This document shows, piece after piece, positions 51,401-60,200 of a stretch of DNA of 64,000 bases. Below the pieces are notes generated by a model. That model did not search any database, was not told where the DNA came from, and was given only the letters and a program-made list of their open reading frames with translations. Positions within the stretch are counted from its first letter, which is position 1; every line of letters starts with the position of its first letter. Origin of the DNA: Bugulina stolonifera (taxonomy: Eukaryota; Bryozoa; Gymnolaemata; Cheilostomatida; Bugulidae); NCBI GenBank assembly GCA_935421135.1, contig OW285197.1:13459223-13523222 (forward strand), in the 5' to 3' direction. The translations under genes and the position numbers were made by a program.

Positions 51401-54400
51401 TTTCACTTTAAAAACAAGCTTGGATGAATATTAGTTAATGATTTTTGAATGGAAACTCTCTGCCTACTGGGTTCTTCGGGTTATACAGTGCATTGTGACA
51501 AATTATTGTTTGATTAACATGTTACAGCCATAACTACATTGCATTTAATTGTGTGCTGTATAATAACTTACTTTTCATAACAGTAGGTTCAGAATATTTA
51601 ACATACTCCGATTTTATTTCTTTTGCAAAAGATGTATATTTCCAAGAGGCGTGGTCTATCTCCACTTTAACGAGATGAGTTAGTCGGTACACATGCCTCT
51701 TGACTGTCTCTTTCTTACAGTCTGGAAGACTGAGGTGGAAATTTCCGGTACTAAAATACAAATAAAAGCGTGCAATATACACAATTTTCTTACAAATCAT
51801 GGTAATACTGACAAGCTGGTTTAGGTTACGTAGCACTAAGTATGTTTTCAAGGTCACTCTCCAAAGAGTTTAAGTACATGTAGACAATGATGGAGAGGAG
51901 AGTCTAAACCTGAAATCGTTAGGACTAATAAAGAGAAATCAATTTTTCAATTATGTGAAACCAAACTTACCTAGTGTTAGCGGTGACCTTAACGTCATCG
52001 TCATTCAAGTACTCCATGACATTGTACGACAGGTACTCCTCATCATTGAGAGCATATCTGTTACCATCTGTGTCACACCCAAACCTGTGCTCTTTTCCAT
52101 CTACATCTACCCACGACACTCCAACCTGTGTGTACAAGTAAGTGAGACACTATTCCATAATAACCTCATACTATTTAATAATGAACCTTTGATATCCCAT
52201 GATGCACCATTGTAGAATGTATCGAAACCTAACTATTAAAGTTAGAGATTTGAGGATGCACTCACTTGTAGTTGGTGGCTCTCAAATTCAGTCTTGACCT
52301 CTGACATGATCTTAAGGATTGTGCCTGCCAGAATCTGCTCCCCTTCTCCCATTGGCTGAAAGCTAGCCCCATTGAACTTCTGTATTAACAATTTCTCCAC
52401 GGTGGGCTCTCTCCATCCGAGGTATTTAGTTTTAACTAGTGTGTTACAAAATAGTATCTTATACCAGCTTGATGAAAAATTCAAACATCGTTTTGCATTT
52501 CAATTTTAAAGCATCCAAACATGGTGTGATATGTTATTAAAGTTTTTTGTTTAGTTCCATGCATCTTACCGCTATTACATTTATTCACTGACTTCTATGG
52601 ATACCTCAAAACTCTAAATTCAACTGTCATATTTTACCGTCATTAGCAGACATTGGCAGAGAGGGAGACCTTGCCAGAGCCAGGTGGTCTGGGTAGTAGG
52701 GGTCTGAATCCACAGGATTCTTCTCTGGCCAATTGTCTGTCATCTCCGCTTCACAGCTGAACTCGTACTTGGTTATACCTGTCATATCGTTGACACCTGA
52801 AAAAATGCTTGTCTTAGTAGCTATACAAAACAACATGTAAATGCTGTTTACTCGAGTCCAGCCAAATTATGTTTGCATAGTTCTAGTTACATGTAGGTCT
52901 TCAGGGAAACATATAACAATATTCACTCATAATTGCATACAGTATGCATGCATATAGACACCAGAATGCAATGTGCATGCACTTTAAAAAATAGTAAATT
53001 GTTATTTTACACGTATGCACATGACTGTGTATACAGTTTAGCTATTACAGTATAGCAAACACTGTTTTTACTGGACACTTCCTAGAAATTGTCAGTGTGG
53101 GAATAACTCACCCCAAAGTTTCTTAGAACAAGCAACTCTTGCCTCTTCTGTCAGCTTTTGATCAGAACAGAGAATCTTAAACCTGTCAGGTGTTTTAACA
53201 ATATACCACATCACGTAAGCTATTAATTAGCCAGCAATAACATAATGCCAGCAATAACATAATGCCAGCAATAACATAATGCCAGCAATAAATGTGAAGA
53301 CAATATAATATAGCTGTAACTGTAAGATTGATCTAGAGTCGTATTTCTTTCTGTCTAACTTTTCATATTACTTGCATATATAACAGATCATCAATTATGA
53401 CCAAGTGCTGTCAGGTGTTACCAGTCTGGTATATTAGAAGTAAACACTCACTTTAGTGTTTCAAAGTTGAGCTTGTTTCCTTTAGGATGCCGTCCAGCAG
53501 GGAAGAAATATTTGGAACTCTCCGAGTATGGGCAGGGTTTCTCCTGACAGCTGCTGTACGCATCTGTACCATGAGTACTGCACGGTCCAAAATCAAACAC
53601 CTGGTTAACTAAAACAGCCCATAATAGCCTATCGGAGTATGGGTCATTATTGTGTTATAGACTGTGGAGTGACAACTCCTAAATTCATCATAACGTTTCG
53701 CCACTAAAATGGCGTTTGGATGAATTTCACTAAGTAATACAATATGAAGTGACTAGGAAGTATAGAGTACGGTTAAACCCAACTTACTATTAACATTTAT
53801 TTAATCTATCTCACCATCAGCCAATGAGAGCGCATCAAGCTGGTAGGATTTAGCTCCCTTGTAACACCCAAATCTACCTCCATTCTGTTTACCATAAATC
53901 TGTCCATCCGAAGTCGTAGCAACTTTGACCCTGAGATATAGTCCCAGCACTCCTCTCTATACATATACATTCAGGTAAATGCAGTAAACTGATGAGATTA
54001 ATGTGTGCAGAATTGTGAGTCTGTGTACTCTAGACTAAATAATTGACCATATTATTGGTTCTAAATAAGCTTAGAGGGGGACAAACTCCAAGTGTGTAAT
54101 AGTTTAATAAGCTCTCACTGTCTGTAAGTATGCGTCTGACTCAGATTTAGCCTTTCTCTGAACTGCACAGACAAAGTAAGACGGGACGTATTCATTGTAG
54201 TCCAAACCATCAACATAGCTTCCTCTTATAGAGTTGGTTCCTTCAGTAAACAACGCCGTTGCCAATACAGAATCTACCGCCCATTTATTCGAGTCTATTC
54301 TCCACTCCTTGTTTGGATCTAGAGTTAAAAATAGTAACTTACGTTTTCCAAAAAAATAAAGCTAGTTCGTAATAAAATGCAAGCTACACTTTGTATGCAC

Positions 54401-56034
54401 TTTTTCTAAGAGTTGATCCTGTTGGTAGAAGATAGGAAGTACAGGCCAAAATGTTAGGCATGCAGAGCAACATATAGTGAGCTAACTTAAGGTTCAAACT
54501 ATCTGACAAGCTCGTTTGTATATTTTAATTACCTTTTTGTTTTTAAAAAGACACAACTTATTTCCTTGCTTTTAGAAAACAATAAAAACCACAATAAAAA
54601 ATACATAATAATAATACTTGGGTACTTTCCGTAGAGTGTCAGTGTCAAGTGTCAGGTTATACTTACATCCACAGGGGTACACTTCACAGTGCACAACGTA
54701 GTTATTCTCGTCGAAGCACCAGGCAGTGTCCGGTGGGAATTCTCGGTTGTAGCTGTCTCCCAGGTTCCCCGACCATCTGCAGTACTTGTTGTGCTCGGAC
54801 CAGTTATAGTCACCATCACTGTTGATCACATAAACAGGTCAAGGTCATTGTCAAGAGGTGAGAAGAATTAATATTCATAGTACCAGTAACAACCTCAATA
54901 CATGTATGATGTTGAACAGATACTTGTAAAGTGCTCTCTCTCTCTCTTACCCTGCATGTTACTCTGGGTAAGGGCTGACATACATGTAGAACTACAGCAG
55001 ATACAAAGTCATCCAAAATATCAAAGCAGTTGTTTATTTTTTGACAGCACTTTGTACAATGTATTTTTAGCAAGGAATTTATTTATGAGCAGTCAGAGAC
55101 TTGTTTCAAATCCATGAAAATGCCAGTCTCTGACTGGGGTTTGAACCCGGGGCCTCTACGGCACCTAATCGCCTAGAACATGCTATCTACGTATATCTGT
55201 ACAGTATATCTACATGTACATGTACACTGTATGTATGTATATATACAATTTATCTATTATTATTATACTTACTTCTCTCTCGTTCCAGCGCATTTGTGTC
55301 CCAGAATTCCAACTTTAAGAGTTCCTCTGTATGCCTTGGCTACCTGAAGTATATCCCTCGGCTTAGTAATGTCCCAAGTGTTAATACATTCTCTGTGAGA
55401 GACGATATTCCCTGTTGTGCCAAATTAAAACAAAATTAGACTTCCTGGAGGCAAACGTAGCAAGTCTTAGTCATGTAACCTTCCCTGGTTCACTGCGATG
55501 TATTGTGTATTCTTGTAAACTACTAATATTCTATATATATTTATTTCACAGTAAGTGGCCATGTTAGATTTAATGAAGCTCTCCTAACTATTTAATATGA
55601 ACCACTCGGTAAGGAAGTCCATTGGGCAGCTGGATACAGCAGTTTAGTCAGTGAGAGATACTATCACTGCTGTCTCAATAATGACTCCATCAAACCACAT
55701 GGCAATGGAGTAGATCGCATCACATCCTAACCTATTCATTCTCTAACCTGCTTGCTAATATACTCTGAGACCAAAGTATTAATATATAGTATAGAGTCAT
55801 ACACTCACCGCTACACGTAGATACTGTAGTATATGTATATATAGTATAGAGTCATACACTCACCGCTACACGTAGATACTGTAGTATATGTATATATAGT
55901 ATAGAGTCATACACTCACCACTACACGTAGATACTGTAGTATATGTATATATAGTATAGAGTCATACACTCACCACTACACGTAGATACTGTAAGGAGCA
56001 GAGTAAAACGTATCCACCTGATATACTCCATCAT
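15642..56034 (-). CDS. giant TSP1 / cysteine-rich-repeat type I membrane protein
   Basis: About 79 exons over 40.4 kb, read right to left, join through GT-AG introns (mostly phase 1) into roughly 5,170 codons, or about 4,300 without the 57-bp array. Order: signal peptide; an unrecognised ectodomain block; TSP1; a second unrecognised block; TSP1-like unit; canonical TSP1; furin-like micro-exon; about 50 exons of small Cys-rich repeats (pattern C-x4-DC-x2-G-x2-C-x3-G-x-C-x3-C, EB/dickkopf-like in style) with Gly-, acidic- and Thr-rich linkers; one transmembrane helix; a cytoplasmic tail. I know no family with this architecture. The domains point to a cell-surface adhesion, matrix or recognition protein, which is inference. 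One junction (30108-30242 to 29621-29811) does not keep phase and the acceptor at 27389 is weak. Exon sets are given in the following entries. The introns host several transposons and minisatellites. Confidence 0.85.
17340..23892 (-). CDS. large gene exons 61-75: cysteine-rich repeats, third series
   Basis: Exons: 23674-23892, 22928-23106, 22694-22832, 22195-22404, 21729-21885, 21160-21339, 20705-20830, 20028-20252, 19568-19695, 19339-19471, 18943-19158, 18481-18656, 18080-18287, 17646-17786, 17340-17509. All phases agree. They encode more Cys-rich modules (CTDNTDCDSGQRCSGEGLC, CSDNKECGRGQYCIAGVC); the last few are closer to EGF/EB style (CNQQTGMCVCKTGFKLD). Exon 20028-20252 has several N-glycosylation sequons (NSS, NTT). 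The region leads straight into the membrane-spanning exon. Confidence 0.85.
18741..18796. repeat. 7-bp repeat (CCAGTTA) in an intron
   Basis: About eight tandem copies between exons 72 and 71 of the large gene. Confidence 0.9.
23127..23397. mobile_element. 271-bp TIR element with TAT target duplication
   Basis: The segment begins AGGTGTCTTCGCGACCT and ends AGGTTGCGAAGACACCT, inverted repeats of 17 bp with one mismatch, flanked by TAT on both sides (23124-23126, 23398-23400). A 3-bp target duplication suggests a PIF/Harbinger-like MITE. It is GC-richer than its surroundings, rich in CpG (CGCGCG near 23276), and has no transposase frame. It lies in the intron between exons 62 and 61 of the large gene. 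Confidence 0.75.
23893..24113. repeat. 20-bp array abutting a splice acceptor
   Basis: About eleven copies of GTAGAACAGTGTAGACAAAT in the intron just upstream (in transcription) of exon 61. On the coding strand each copy reads as a pyrimidine-rich TTCTACA-type tract, and the copy touching the exon supplies the real TTCTACAG acceptor. Confidence 0.92.
24232..26847 (-). repeat. 57-bp coding minisatellite, 46 units
   Basis: 2,616 bp equals 45 x 57 + 51 with no length variation. Units differ at essentially two or three positions (TATGG/TACGG, ACAGATATC/ACGGATATC). Such homogeneity implies recent expansion or continuing homogenisation by unequal exchange or conversion. Confidence 0.97.
24232..26913 (-). 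CDS. large gene exon 60: 2.7-kb exon with 46 copies of a 19-residue repeat
   Basis: After a normal Cys-rich start (CIGDAQCPRDSTCVSGNC) the exon consists of 46 head-to-tail 57-bp units (24232-26847: 45 complete plus a 51-base first unit), each encoding TSDICKPYTDLMQCYAGKG. There is no stop and no indel. Variation is confined to one silent Pro codon change, Cys to Arg in six units (DIRKP) and one Gln to Leu. Each unit includes GCTG/GTAAGG, the same sequence that serves as the exon's donor at the left end, so the unit contains the exon end plus the first bases of the intron. The next exon (acceptor at 23892) completes the Gly codon. Two Cys per unit with eight residues between them could form a small disulfide loop. 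How much of the array is included in mRNA is unknown. Confidence 0.75.
27033..30242 (-). CDS. large gene exons 52-59: acidic linker, repeats and Thr-rich stalk
   Basis: Exons: 30108-30242, 29621-29811, 29388-29499, 28928-29109, 28412-28547, 28101-28264, 27651-27771, 27033-27389. The first is an acidic linker (EGDNSGDDDNLDQ). Its strong donor GTGAGT leaves phase 2, but the next exon needs phase 1, so a small exon, an alternative donor or an assembly slip is missing here. The others are Cys-rich modules. Exon 27033-27389 has Cys modules, then a mucin-like stalk of about 35 Thr/Pro residues (TTTTSTTTTPTTTPSTTPTT), likely O-glycosylated. Its acceptor is placed at GAATGTAG/GATATGG because the better-looking CATTTCAG would bring in a stop. 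Confidence 0.72.
30397..37194 (-). CDS. large gene exons 35-51: cysteine-rich repeats, second series, with linkers
   Basis: Exons: 36958-37194, 36478-36677, 36087-36201, 35678-35782, 35308-35400, 34722-34990, 34126-34346, 33699-33913, 33478-33558, 33062-33259, 32741-32874, 32435-32621, 32028-32209, 31572-31714, 31207-31448, 30783-30908, 30397-30543. Most encode the same kind of Cys-rich module (CEYMAECTLGRICQGGRC). Exon 35678-35782 is a glycine-rich linker with a run of eight Gly; 34722-34990 ends in an acidic Ser/Thr tail; 30783-30908 and 30397-30543 are strongly acidic (KKDEEDDVNVDD, DLSDENKDAL). Exon pairs 36958/33478 share the motif GxCQYGKCKV/VCKKGKCEV followed by DNxGNP, hinting at internal duplication of a larger block. 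Confidence 0.82.
36397..36461. repeat. GTCT tetranucleotide microsatellite
   Basis: About 16 GTCT units, starting some 16 bases inside the intron that follows exon 36 of the large gene. Confidence 0.95.
38302..44284 (-). CDS. large gene exons 25-34: cysteine-rich repeats, first series
   Basis: Exons: 44063-44284, 43736-43851, 43343-43490, 42447-42668, 41924-42136, 41078-41254, 40689-40814, 40103-40305, 38823-39041, 38302-38461. They encode repeated small modules such as CQKDGDCSLGEVCDGGICAV and CSGDTECAAGWKCKGGKCVG, with Cys pairs every 5-8 residues and Asp-Cys or Glu-Cys before a Gly. These resemble EB or dickkopf-type cysteine-rich modules in style; I do not assign a Pfam family with certainty. 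Phases agree throughout. A few exons (43343-43490, 41924-42136) carry longer loops. The introns contain a 16-bp array, an ACTAC array and an LTR. Confidence 0.82.
39072..39208. repeat. 10-bp TACATACATG microsatellite in an intron
   Basis: About 13 copies just upstream of the acceptor of exon 33 of the large gene. Frames in it (TCTYMYIHVH and similar) are artefacts of the repeat. Confidence 0.95.
39502..40030 (+). mobile_element. solo LTR-like promoter unit in an intron
   Basis: A block of distinct composition in the intron between exons 33 and 32. It has CCGGAAG-type ETS motifs, GGCGGCCATCTTG (YY1-like), TATATAAA at 39697-39704 and AATAAA at 39750-39755, in the U3-R-U5 order of a retroviral-type LTR on the + strand, antisense to the host gene. 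I see no second LTR, internal region or clear target duplication, so the ends are approximate and a solo LTR is the best reading. Confidence 0.6.
41340..41816. repeat. 16-bp minisatellite (ACTAAGATGTCACTAC) in an intron
   Basis: Roughly 29 imperfect copies between exons 30 and 29 of the large gene. Confidence 0.93.
42820..43045. repeat. ACTAC pentanucleotide array in an intron
   Basis: About 45 CTACA units, with CTACG variants at both edges, between exons 28 and 27 of the large gene. Confidence 0.95.
44548..44583 (-). CDS. large gene exon 24: 36-nt micro-exon with furin-like RTRR site
   Basis: A 36-base exon between TTCTTTACAG and GTAAGGT, phase 1 on both sides, encodes about twelve residues, DVRTRRELSSHS. 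R-T-R-R fits the proprotein convertase consensus R-X-(K/R)-R. It lies exactly between the TSP1 units and the Cys-rich repeat region, where cleavage would release or separate the N-terminal half. Being symmetrical, the exon could be skipped without changing the frame. Cleavage and skipping are inference. Confidence 0.65.
44710..45438 (-). CDS. large gene exons 22-23: two TSP1-type units
   Basis: Exon 45265-45438 encodes a divergent TSP1-like unit (GGWSDFQCAEKDPDAPQCG, then CERWCNNP and NGGACEGE). Exon 44710-44889 encodes a canonical TSP1 repeat: NWGDWSSWTGCSSVCGYGTR, MRVRMCDNP, FGGRVCEG, CFSTESC, with three Trp, CSxxC, GxxxRxR and six Cys in the usual spacing. Each unit is one phase-1 exon, unlike the first TSP1, which is split. 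Confidence 0.9.
45526..50622 (-). CDS. large gene exons 14-21: second unrecognised ectodomain block
   Basis: Exons: 50458-50622, 49837-50007, 49410-49552, 48874-48944, 48415-48606, 46479-46746, 46058-46220, 45526-45750. Together about 430 residues with clear coding character, all phases matching. Recurrent features are beta-rich stretches (SFTVTAVSLDESDEWFTLDV, EVVGHTFEVVASVLDISG) and few cysteines (for example DDCGYQNC). I do not recognise the fold; it could be one or two beta-sandwich domains. The intron between 46747 and 48414 carries a 37-bp minisatellite interrupted by a 1,080-bp transposon. Confidence 0.8.
46797..48256. repeat. 37-bp minisatellite split by a transposon
   Basis: Copies of a 37-bp unit starting CTCAGACCCCAGTAT lie at 46797-46916 (three and a bit) and 48005-48256 (nearly seven). 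The phase of the unit continues across the inserted element at 46921-48000, so the array predates the insertion. Intron of the large gene between exons 19 and 18. Confidence 0.93.
46921..48000. mobile_element. 1,080-bp TIR transposon with AAGT target duplication
   Basis: Begins CGCTGCCCTAGTATGCAAAT and ends with its inverted copy ATTTGCATACTAGGGCAGCG; identity continues to about 25 bp. It is flanked by AAGT (46917-46920 and 48001-48004). The motif GCAAATGTCCTA recurs inside both ends in both orientations (near 47065, 47103, 47734, 47773, 47967), like subterminal transposase-binding sites. There is no transposase frame, so it is non-autonomous. The 4-bp duplication does not by itself fix the superfamily. 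Confidence 0.85.
50716..51357 (-). CDS. large gene exons 12-13: thrombospondin type 1 repeat
   Basis: Exons 51252-51357 and 50716-50828. The sequence WGEWGKWSECSADC, then GVITRTRQC and a terminal CGPW, is the TSP1 signature: layered Trp residues, CSxxC and the R-T-R motif. The two Trp in WxxW are potential C-mannosylation sites. The repeat is split by one intron inside the domain. The domain sits between the two unrecognised blocks, as in adhesion or ADAMTS-like proteins. Confidence 0.85.
51572..56034 (-). CDS. large gene exons 1-11: signal peptide and N-terminal ectodomain
   Basis: Exons: 55974-56034, 55273-55411, 54667-54818, 54119-54318, 53815-53956, 53452-53608, 53112-53182, 52638-52796, 52266-52435, 51971-52125, 51572-51750. 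Exon 1 starts with ATG ATG and encodes MMEYIRWIRFTLLLTVSTCS, a short positive end plus hydrophobic core typical of a signal peptide; the first ATG is chosen because no upstream exon is evident. The remaining 500 or so residues have few cysteines, are rich in aromatic and charged residues (CRWSGNLGDSYNREFPPD, YSESSKYFFPAGRHPKGNK, VSWVDVDGKEHRFGCD) and match no family I recognise. Phases agree at every junction. The block ends directly against a TSP1 domain. Confidence 0.82.
54990..55190 (-). repeat. tRNA-derived SINE-like fragment
   Basis: On the minus strand 55129-55187 holds a tRNA-like head: TAGCATGTTCTAGGCGATTAGG resembles box A and GGTTCAAACCCC is a box B. It is followed by a short body and ends near AATAAA. 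The cloverleaf is not complete enough for a functional tRNA gene. It lies in the intron between exons 3 and 2 of the large gene, same strand. Confidence 0.55.
55803..56001 (-). repeat. 55-bp tandem copies of the exon-1 end and donor
   Basis: Four units with exact 55-bp spacing (ACTCACC at 55803, 55858, 55913, 55968). The rightmost is the 3' end of the signal-peptide exon plus its GTGAGT donor; the other three lie in intron 1 and repeat the last 20 exonic bases and the donor. Because 55 is not a multiple of three and an in-frame TAG appears on read-through, only the first donor gives the predicted protein. Confidence 0.9.
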
Positions 56035-57245
56035 TAGTATACTACACTCATGTACACCTCTAATATGAAAGTCACAGTCTCGGCATCACTAAGTATTTCT
56101 GGTTACGTTGGGTCATCATGACTGTACTAATGGAATGTATTATAAAATGTATTGTTAGACCTTGTAGCATTGCATCCAACAATGCAACATCGCTATTTGC
56201 ATGACTGTGTTGTAAGCAAATTGTTATTTTCAGTAATATATCAAACGATATACAATCACAGTGTGACTGCATTGCCACTTCAGTTGTTCTGTAACAATTA
56301 ACTAATGTAGTATACATGTATCATGTACCTGGTTAACATATACATAATATATATAACTGTAGACTACAATAGTTAATAGTGGCATTTTTGTAAGTAAATT
56401 TACCTACATGTACATGTAGTACTTTGTTGTCCAGATTTCTACCAACTGATACCATGTTTGCCTAAGGATGGGAAAACCTGCATATCACATCATACAAACT
56501 GTGATATAGTTGTGCTTCTCATATGGCAGTAGGAGAATGGGGACACGATTTCAGAAACAATGGCAAGCCTGACAAAGGAGAAGATAACTCCAAGTCACCA
56601 TCACTGAGTAGATAGCCTTAAAATCTGCTGTACAATTCTAATGTGTTATGGAGTAAAAGTCTCATCTATTATAAAACTAAATAAATAACTTGAAGTTGTT
56701 AGTCTATTGTATATAAATAGTATTACAGTACAATTTTACCTACTAACTTGTACATGTGCATAGTAATATGTACAGGTACAAGTGAGGAGGTATTACATAC
56801 TTTTTAGGATATGCACAAGAGACCGGCATACTATCTGATAGCTCAGTGTACATGTACAGTGTATAGGCTTATCACCACCAGATGGAACCATTCACACATT
56901 AGACTAGAGTAGTCCTACTGTATAACTACAAATTATTATATGCCTTGCAGTAGCTGTGAATTCTGCCAGATTTATAACAATTGTAAAACACAATGATGGT
57001 TATTAAATAAAGTTCATATTAAAATAATAAATCACAGGCTACAGCGCTGTGTAATACGGAATGCATCACAGGCTATGTTGGTTTTGGTTGCGTAGTATGG
57101 AGGAGGTTTAGCAAGGAATTACAGTACTTCAGGAGGTTTAGCAGGGAGCTACAGTACTTTAGATAGTCAAATACCAATAGATTAGCTGCTGAACGATTTG
57201 TAGTTCAGAGAATTCTAGATTCAAGTGCTGTCTCTAAGATCCAAC
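56035..57245. promoter_or_regulatory. shared divergent intergenic region
   Basis: About 1.2 kb separates the start codons of the large minus-strand gene and the plus-strand ShKT gene. I see TACATGTA motifs and AT-rich stretches but no clear TATA box in a convincing position. A bidirectional promoter is possible and unproven. Confidence 0.35.
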
Positions 57246-60200
57246 ATGGCGTCTAATGCAATAGGTAAGTGGTATGTTCAACTAAATGCATGGGGCATGT
57301 TTGCAGTCTGATAGATCGTGCGAGGTCAAAAATAAAAGTATTTAAATGGTCAGTTGACCAAAGGATCAGTTGACCAAGGGGTGAGTTGACTAAGGTCCTG
57401 TCCACTTACAGAACTCAAAGACTGTACTGAAGCAACACACTTCAGTAGGAGCCAACGCTGTGAATACTCGTTGTGATATTTTTCTGTCAATATTTTAGTA
57501 GAAGTAAAAGCGTCATGGTGGCTCGAGTAGGAACACCGTTTATATTCAAACTTGAACTGCAGTGTCTGCAAATTTTTTACTCAGTGTTTGTGACATTTAC
57601 ATCGGGCATACACATGTAGGTCAAAAATACTTGCTATCCATAGTCAAATTACCTGCAGTCCTAGAGCAATGAAAGAGGCAAGGAAATGTACTATAATCAT
57701 ATAGCTCAAAACTACTAGTTAAGAATTTGTACTCAAATAATACGCCGTACTATTTCAATAACTCACGTAGAAAAGACCTTTCCACAAGCAATTACAGACT
57801 TTCAATGCAGCTCCATGACTACTGTTTACTAATACATGTAGTTACTCAGTCTATGATTTACCTGCAGTGTACCTAGTGCTGCTAGCCAGTGCTACCTGCT
57901 GTGTATCTGCCAATGATATAGGAGAGGAATCCCTCATTGGACACATAAAAGTGTTCTTCAACAGCTGGGTGCAGCATGACCACGGTGGCTCCGGCAGCAT
58001 CAAATCTGTAAGCTATGCTGACTCACTCTCTTATAATTAGATTGTTGTTGTTTTTATGTGAATTAGTTCCCCAGAGTTGTCCTACCATGCTACAACATCT
58101 AAAATTTTGTAGATCTATTTCTGTCGATCACATACGCATATGCAACAGTATAGCATTACGTACCACATGACATATGTACTTCCTGTAGACGAGTTTGTTT
58201 GGACGACGGATCCAGCTCCACGTGTACAGGATATCAGTGCAGCATTTATCTGGTACAGTGCAGGTCACGGTCAGTGTAACAGACCAGGATACTGGTAAAT
58301 CAGTAACTAAGACAGCGCAAGGGGTGGATGTAAGTAGCGCGTTGTATACCTCCATATGTCACTACCACTCAGGCCAAGGGGTGGATGTAAGTAGTATATG
58401 CCCCCATATGTCATTACCACTCAGCCCAAGGGGTGGATGTAAGTAGTACATGTATATGCCCCCATGTACGATGTATGTCACTACCACTAGTTCCAAGGGG
58501 TGGCCTCCATTCAGTCACTAATGACACTGGAATGCTGGGAAAATACCCAGCAGCCAGCACAGCCTATAGCAATGTAGCTTTCTGCTAGCTATACAACATT
58601 GCTCTTCATCTCATGTGTGAGGTAATCCAGTGTGATCACAGGAATGTGAATAAGATCAGGCCACACATAGATGGAACTAGAGCGCCACTGATCTTCAGTG
58701 GCCAGGATCTTTTACGTGAAATTGGTACACGAGACCTCCTGTATCTTAGGTCCTGATTCAAACAGACCCAGCAAGTTAGGATAAAAAGCTTGCTGAAGGC
58801 TTTTTGTCAGAAACAGCCCAAATGGGATTAGACCCACAGCCTCCAGAATGACAGCTGTGGCTCTACCAACTAAGCTATCTCGACCCCTACAGTACTACTA
58901 AGAGGTGAATGATAGTAGTGTTTATGCCCCTTACACTGCCATTTCCCAATGCAGTCAGCTATTAAACAGCTTTTAAAAACAGTTTGAGTTTGGGCATGCA
59001 ATCAAGTACAGTAGGCTCAAGGTGCTTTACTTCCCACAATTAATCCCAAGTAAGAAAGCGATGTCCATGTACATGTCCATGTACATGTCCATGTACATGT
59101 CCATGTACATGTCCATGTACATGTACATGTACATGTACATGTACATGTACATGTACATGTACATGTACATGTACATGTACATGTACATGTACATGTACAT
59201 GTACATGGACATGTACATGCTGCAGTATTAAATGACTATTAGTGCTACACTGTACATTATGTACATGTAGTATCTATGCTAGCTGTACATGAGAGAAATG
59301 CATGTTATTTTCATATAGTAAAATGTCTTCATCTTATACTGCCTTGGCTTATATAATGGGAGCATTCAAAACAGCAAATAAAAGGTGAGATATTAGACAA
59401 ACCTTTTATCAAGTACATATTGTATAATAATGTTTAGACTCAGTTCCCGTCATTGTAGGAGAAGGAGACAACTGCTAATGCAGGTACCGCCGCAGCCTAC
59501 GAGCTATTCACTATCATGGAAAAAGAAGGAATCTTCAAACAGTCGGCTTTCATCAGAGACAGTCAAGTCCGTAAGTATATTACTGCTACTAGCTGCTGGT
59601 CAATCTGTAAAAATACACAATAAATATTAGTAGCATTTCGTAAAGTACACAACATATACTTACAAAGACAATCTTGTACCTTTAAAATTGTACACTCCAG
59701 GATAGCATTAGTTGATCTGCAGATATTTTTATGAGTATAATATAATAGTATCAAACATGCAGAGGTAATTCATAAATTGTAGTCAAAGTTGTCACCTTAT
59801 TGTTGATGGTATTTTAAAGTTGTCCACTCTTGTGACTAAAATATGAAAGAGAGGACAACTTCTAGAGCTAATAATATTTACTACTACTATATGTACATGT
59901 ACATGTATGTAACTTAACAGAGCTGTGTGATGATCAGATGAGAAAGTCCAGCTGTGAGAACTATGCCAGGAGAGGAATGTGCCAGAACAGTGGATTCGCA
60001 GACTTTCTTAAACAGAACTGTTTCTTCACATGCTTGTAAGTAAAACCTTTATTTACTACTTACATTGTATTAGTGTATACACTCTATACTACATATACAT
60101 GTACATATACTCTATACTAGACTTACTACTTATATACTTACATACACTCTATACACTATATTATACTTACATACATGTACACTCTATACTATACTTACCA

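Noticed and set aside
55129..55187. A functional tRNA gene
   Set aside because: Box A and B are present, but acceptor and anticodon stems do not pair properly; fits a SINE head better.
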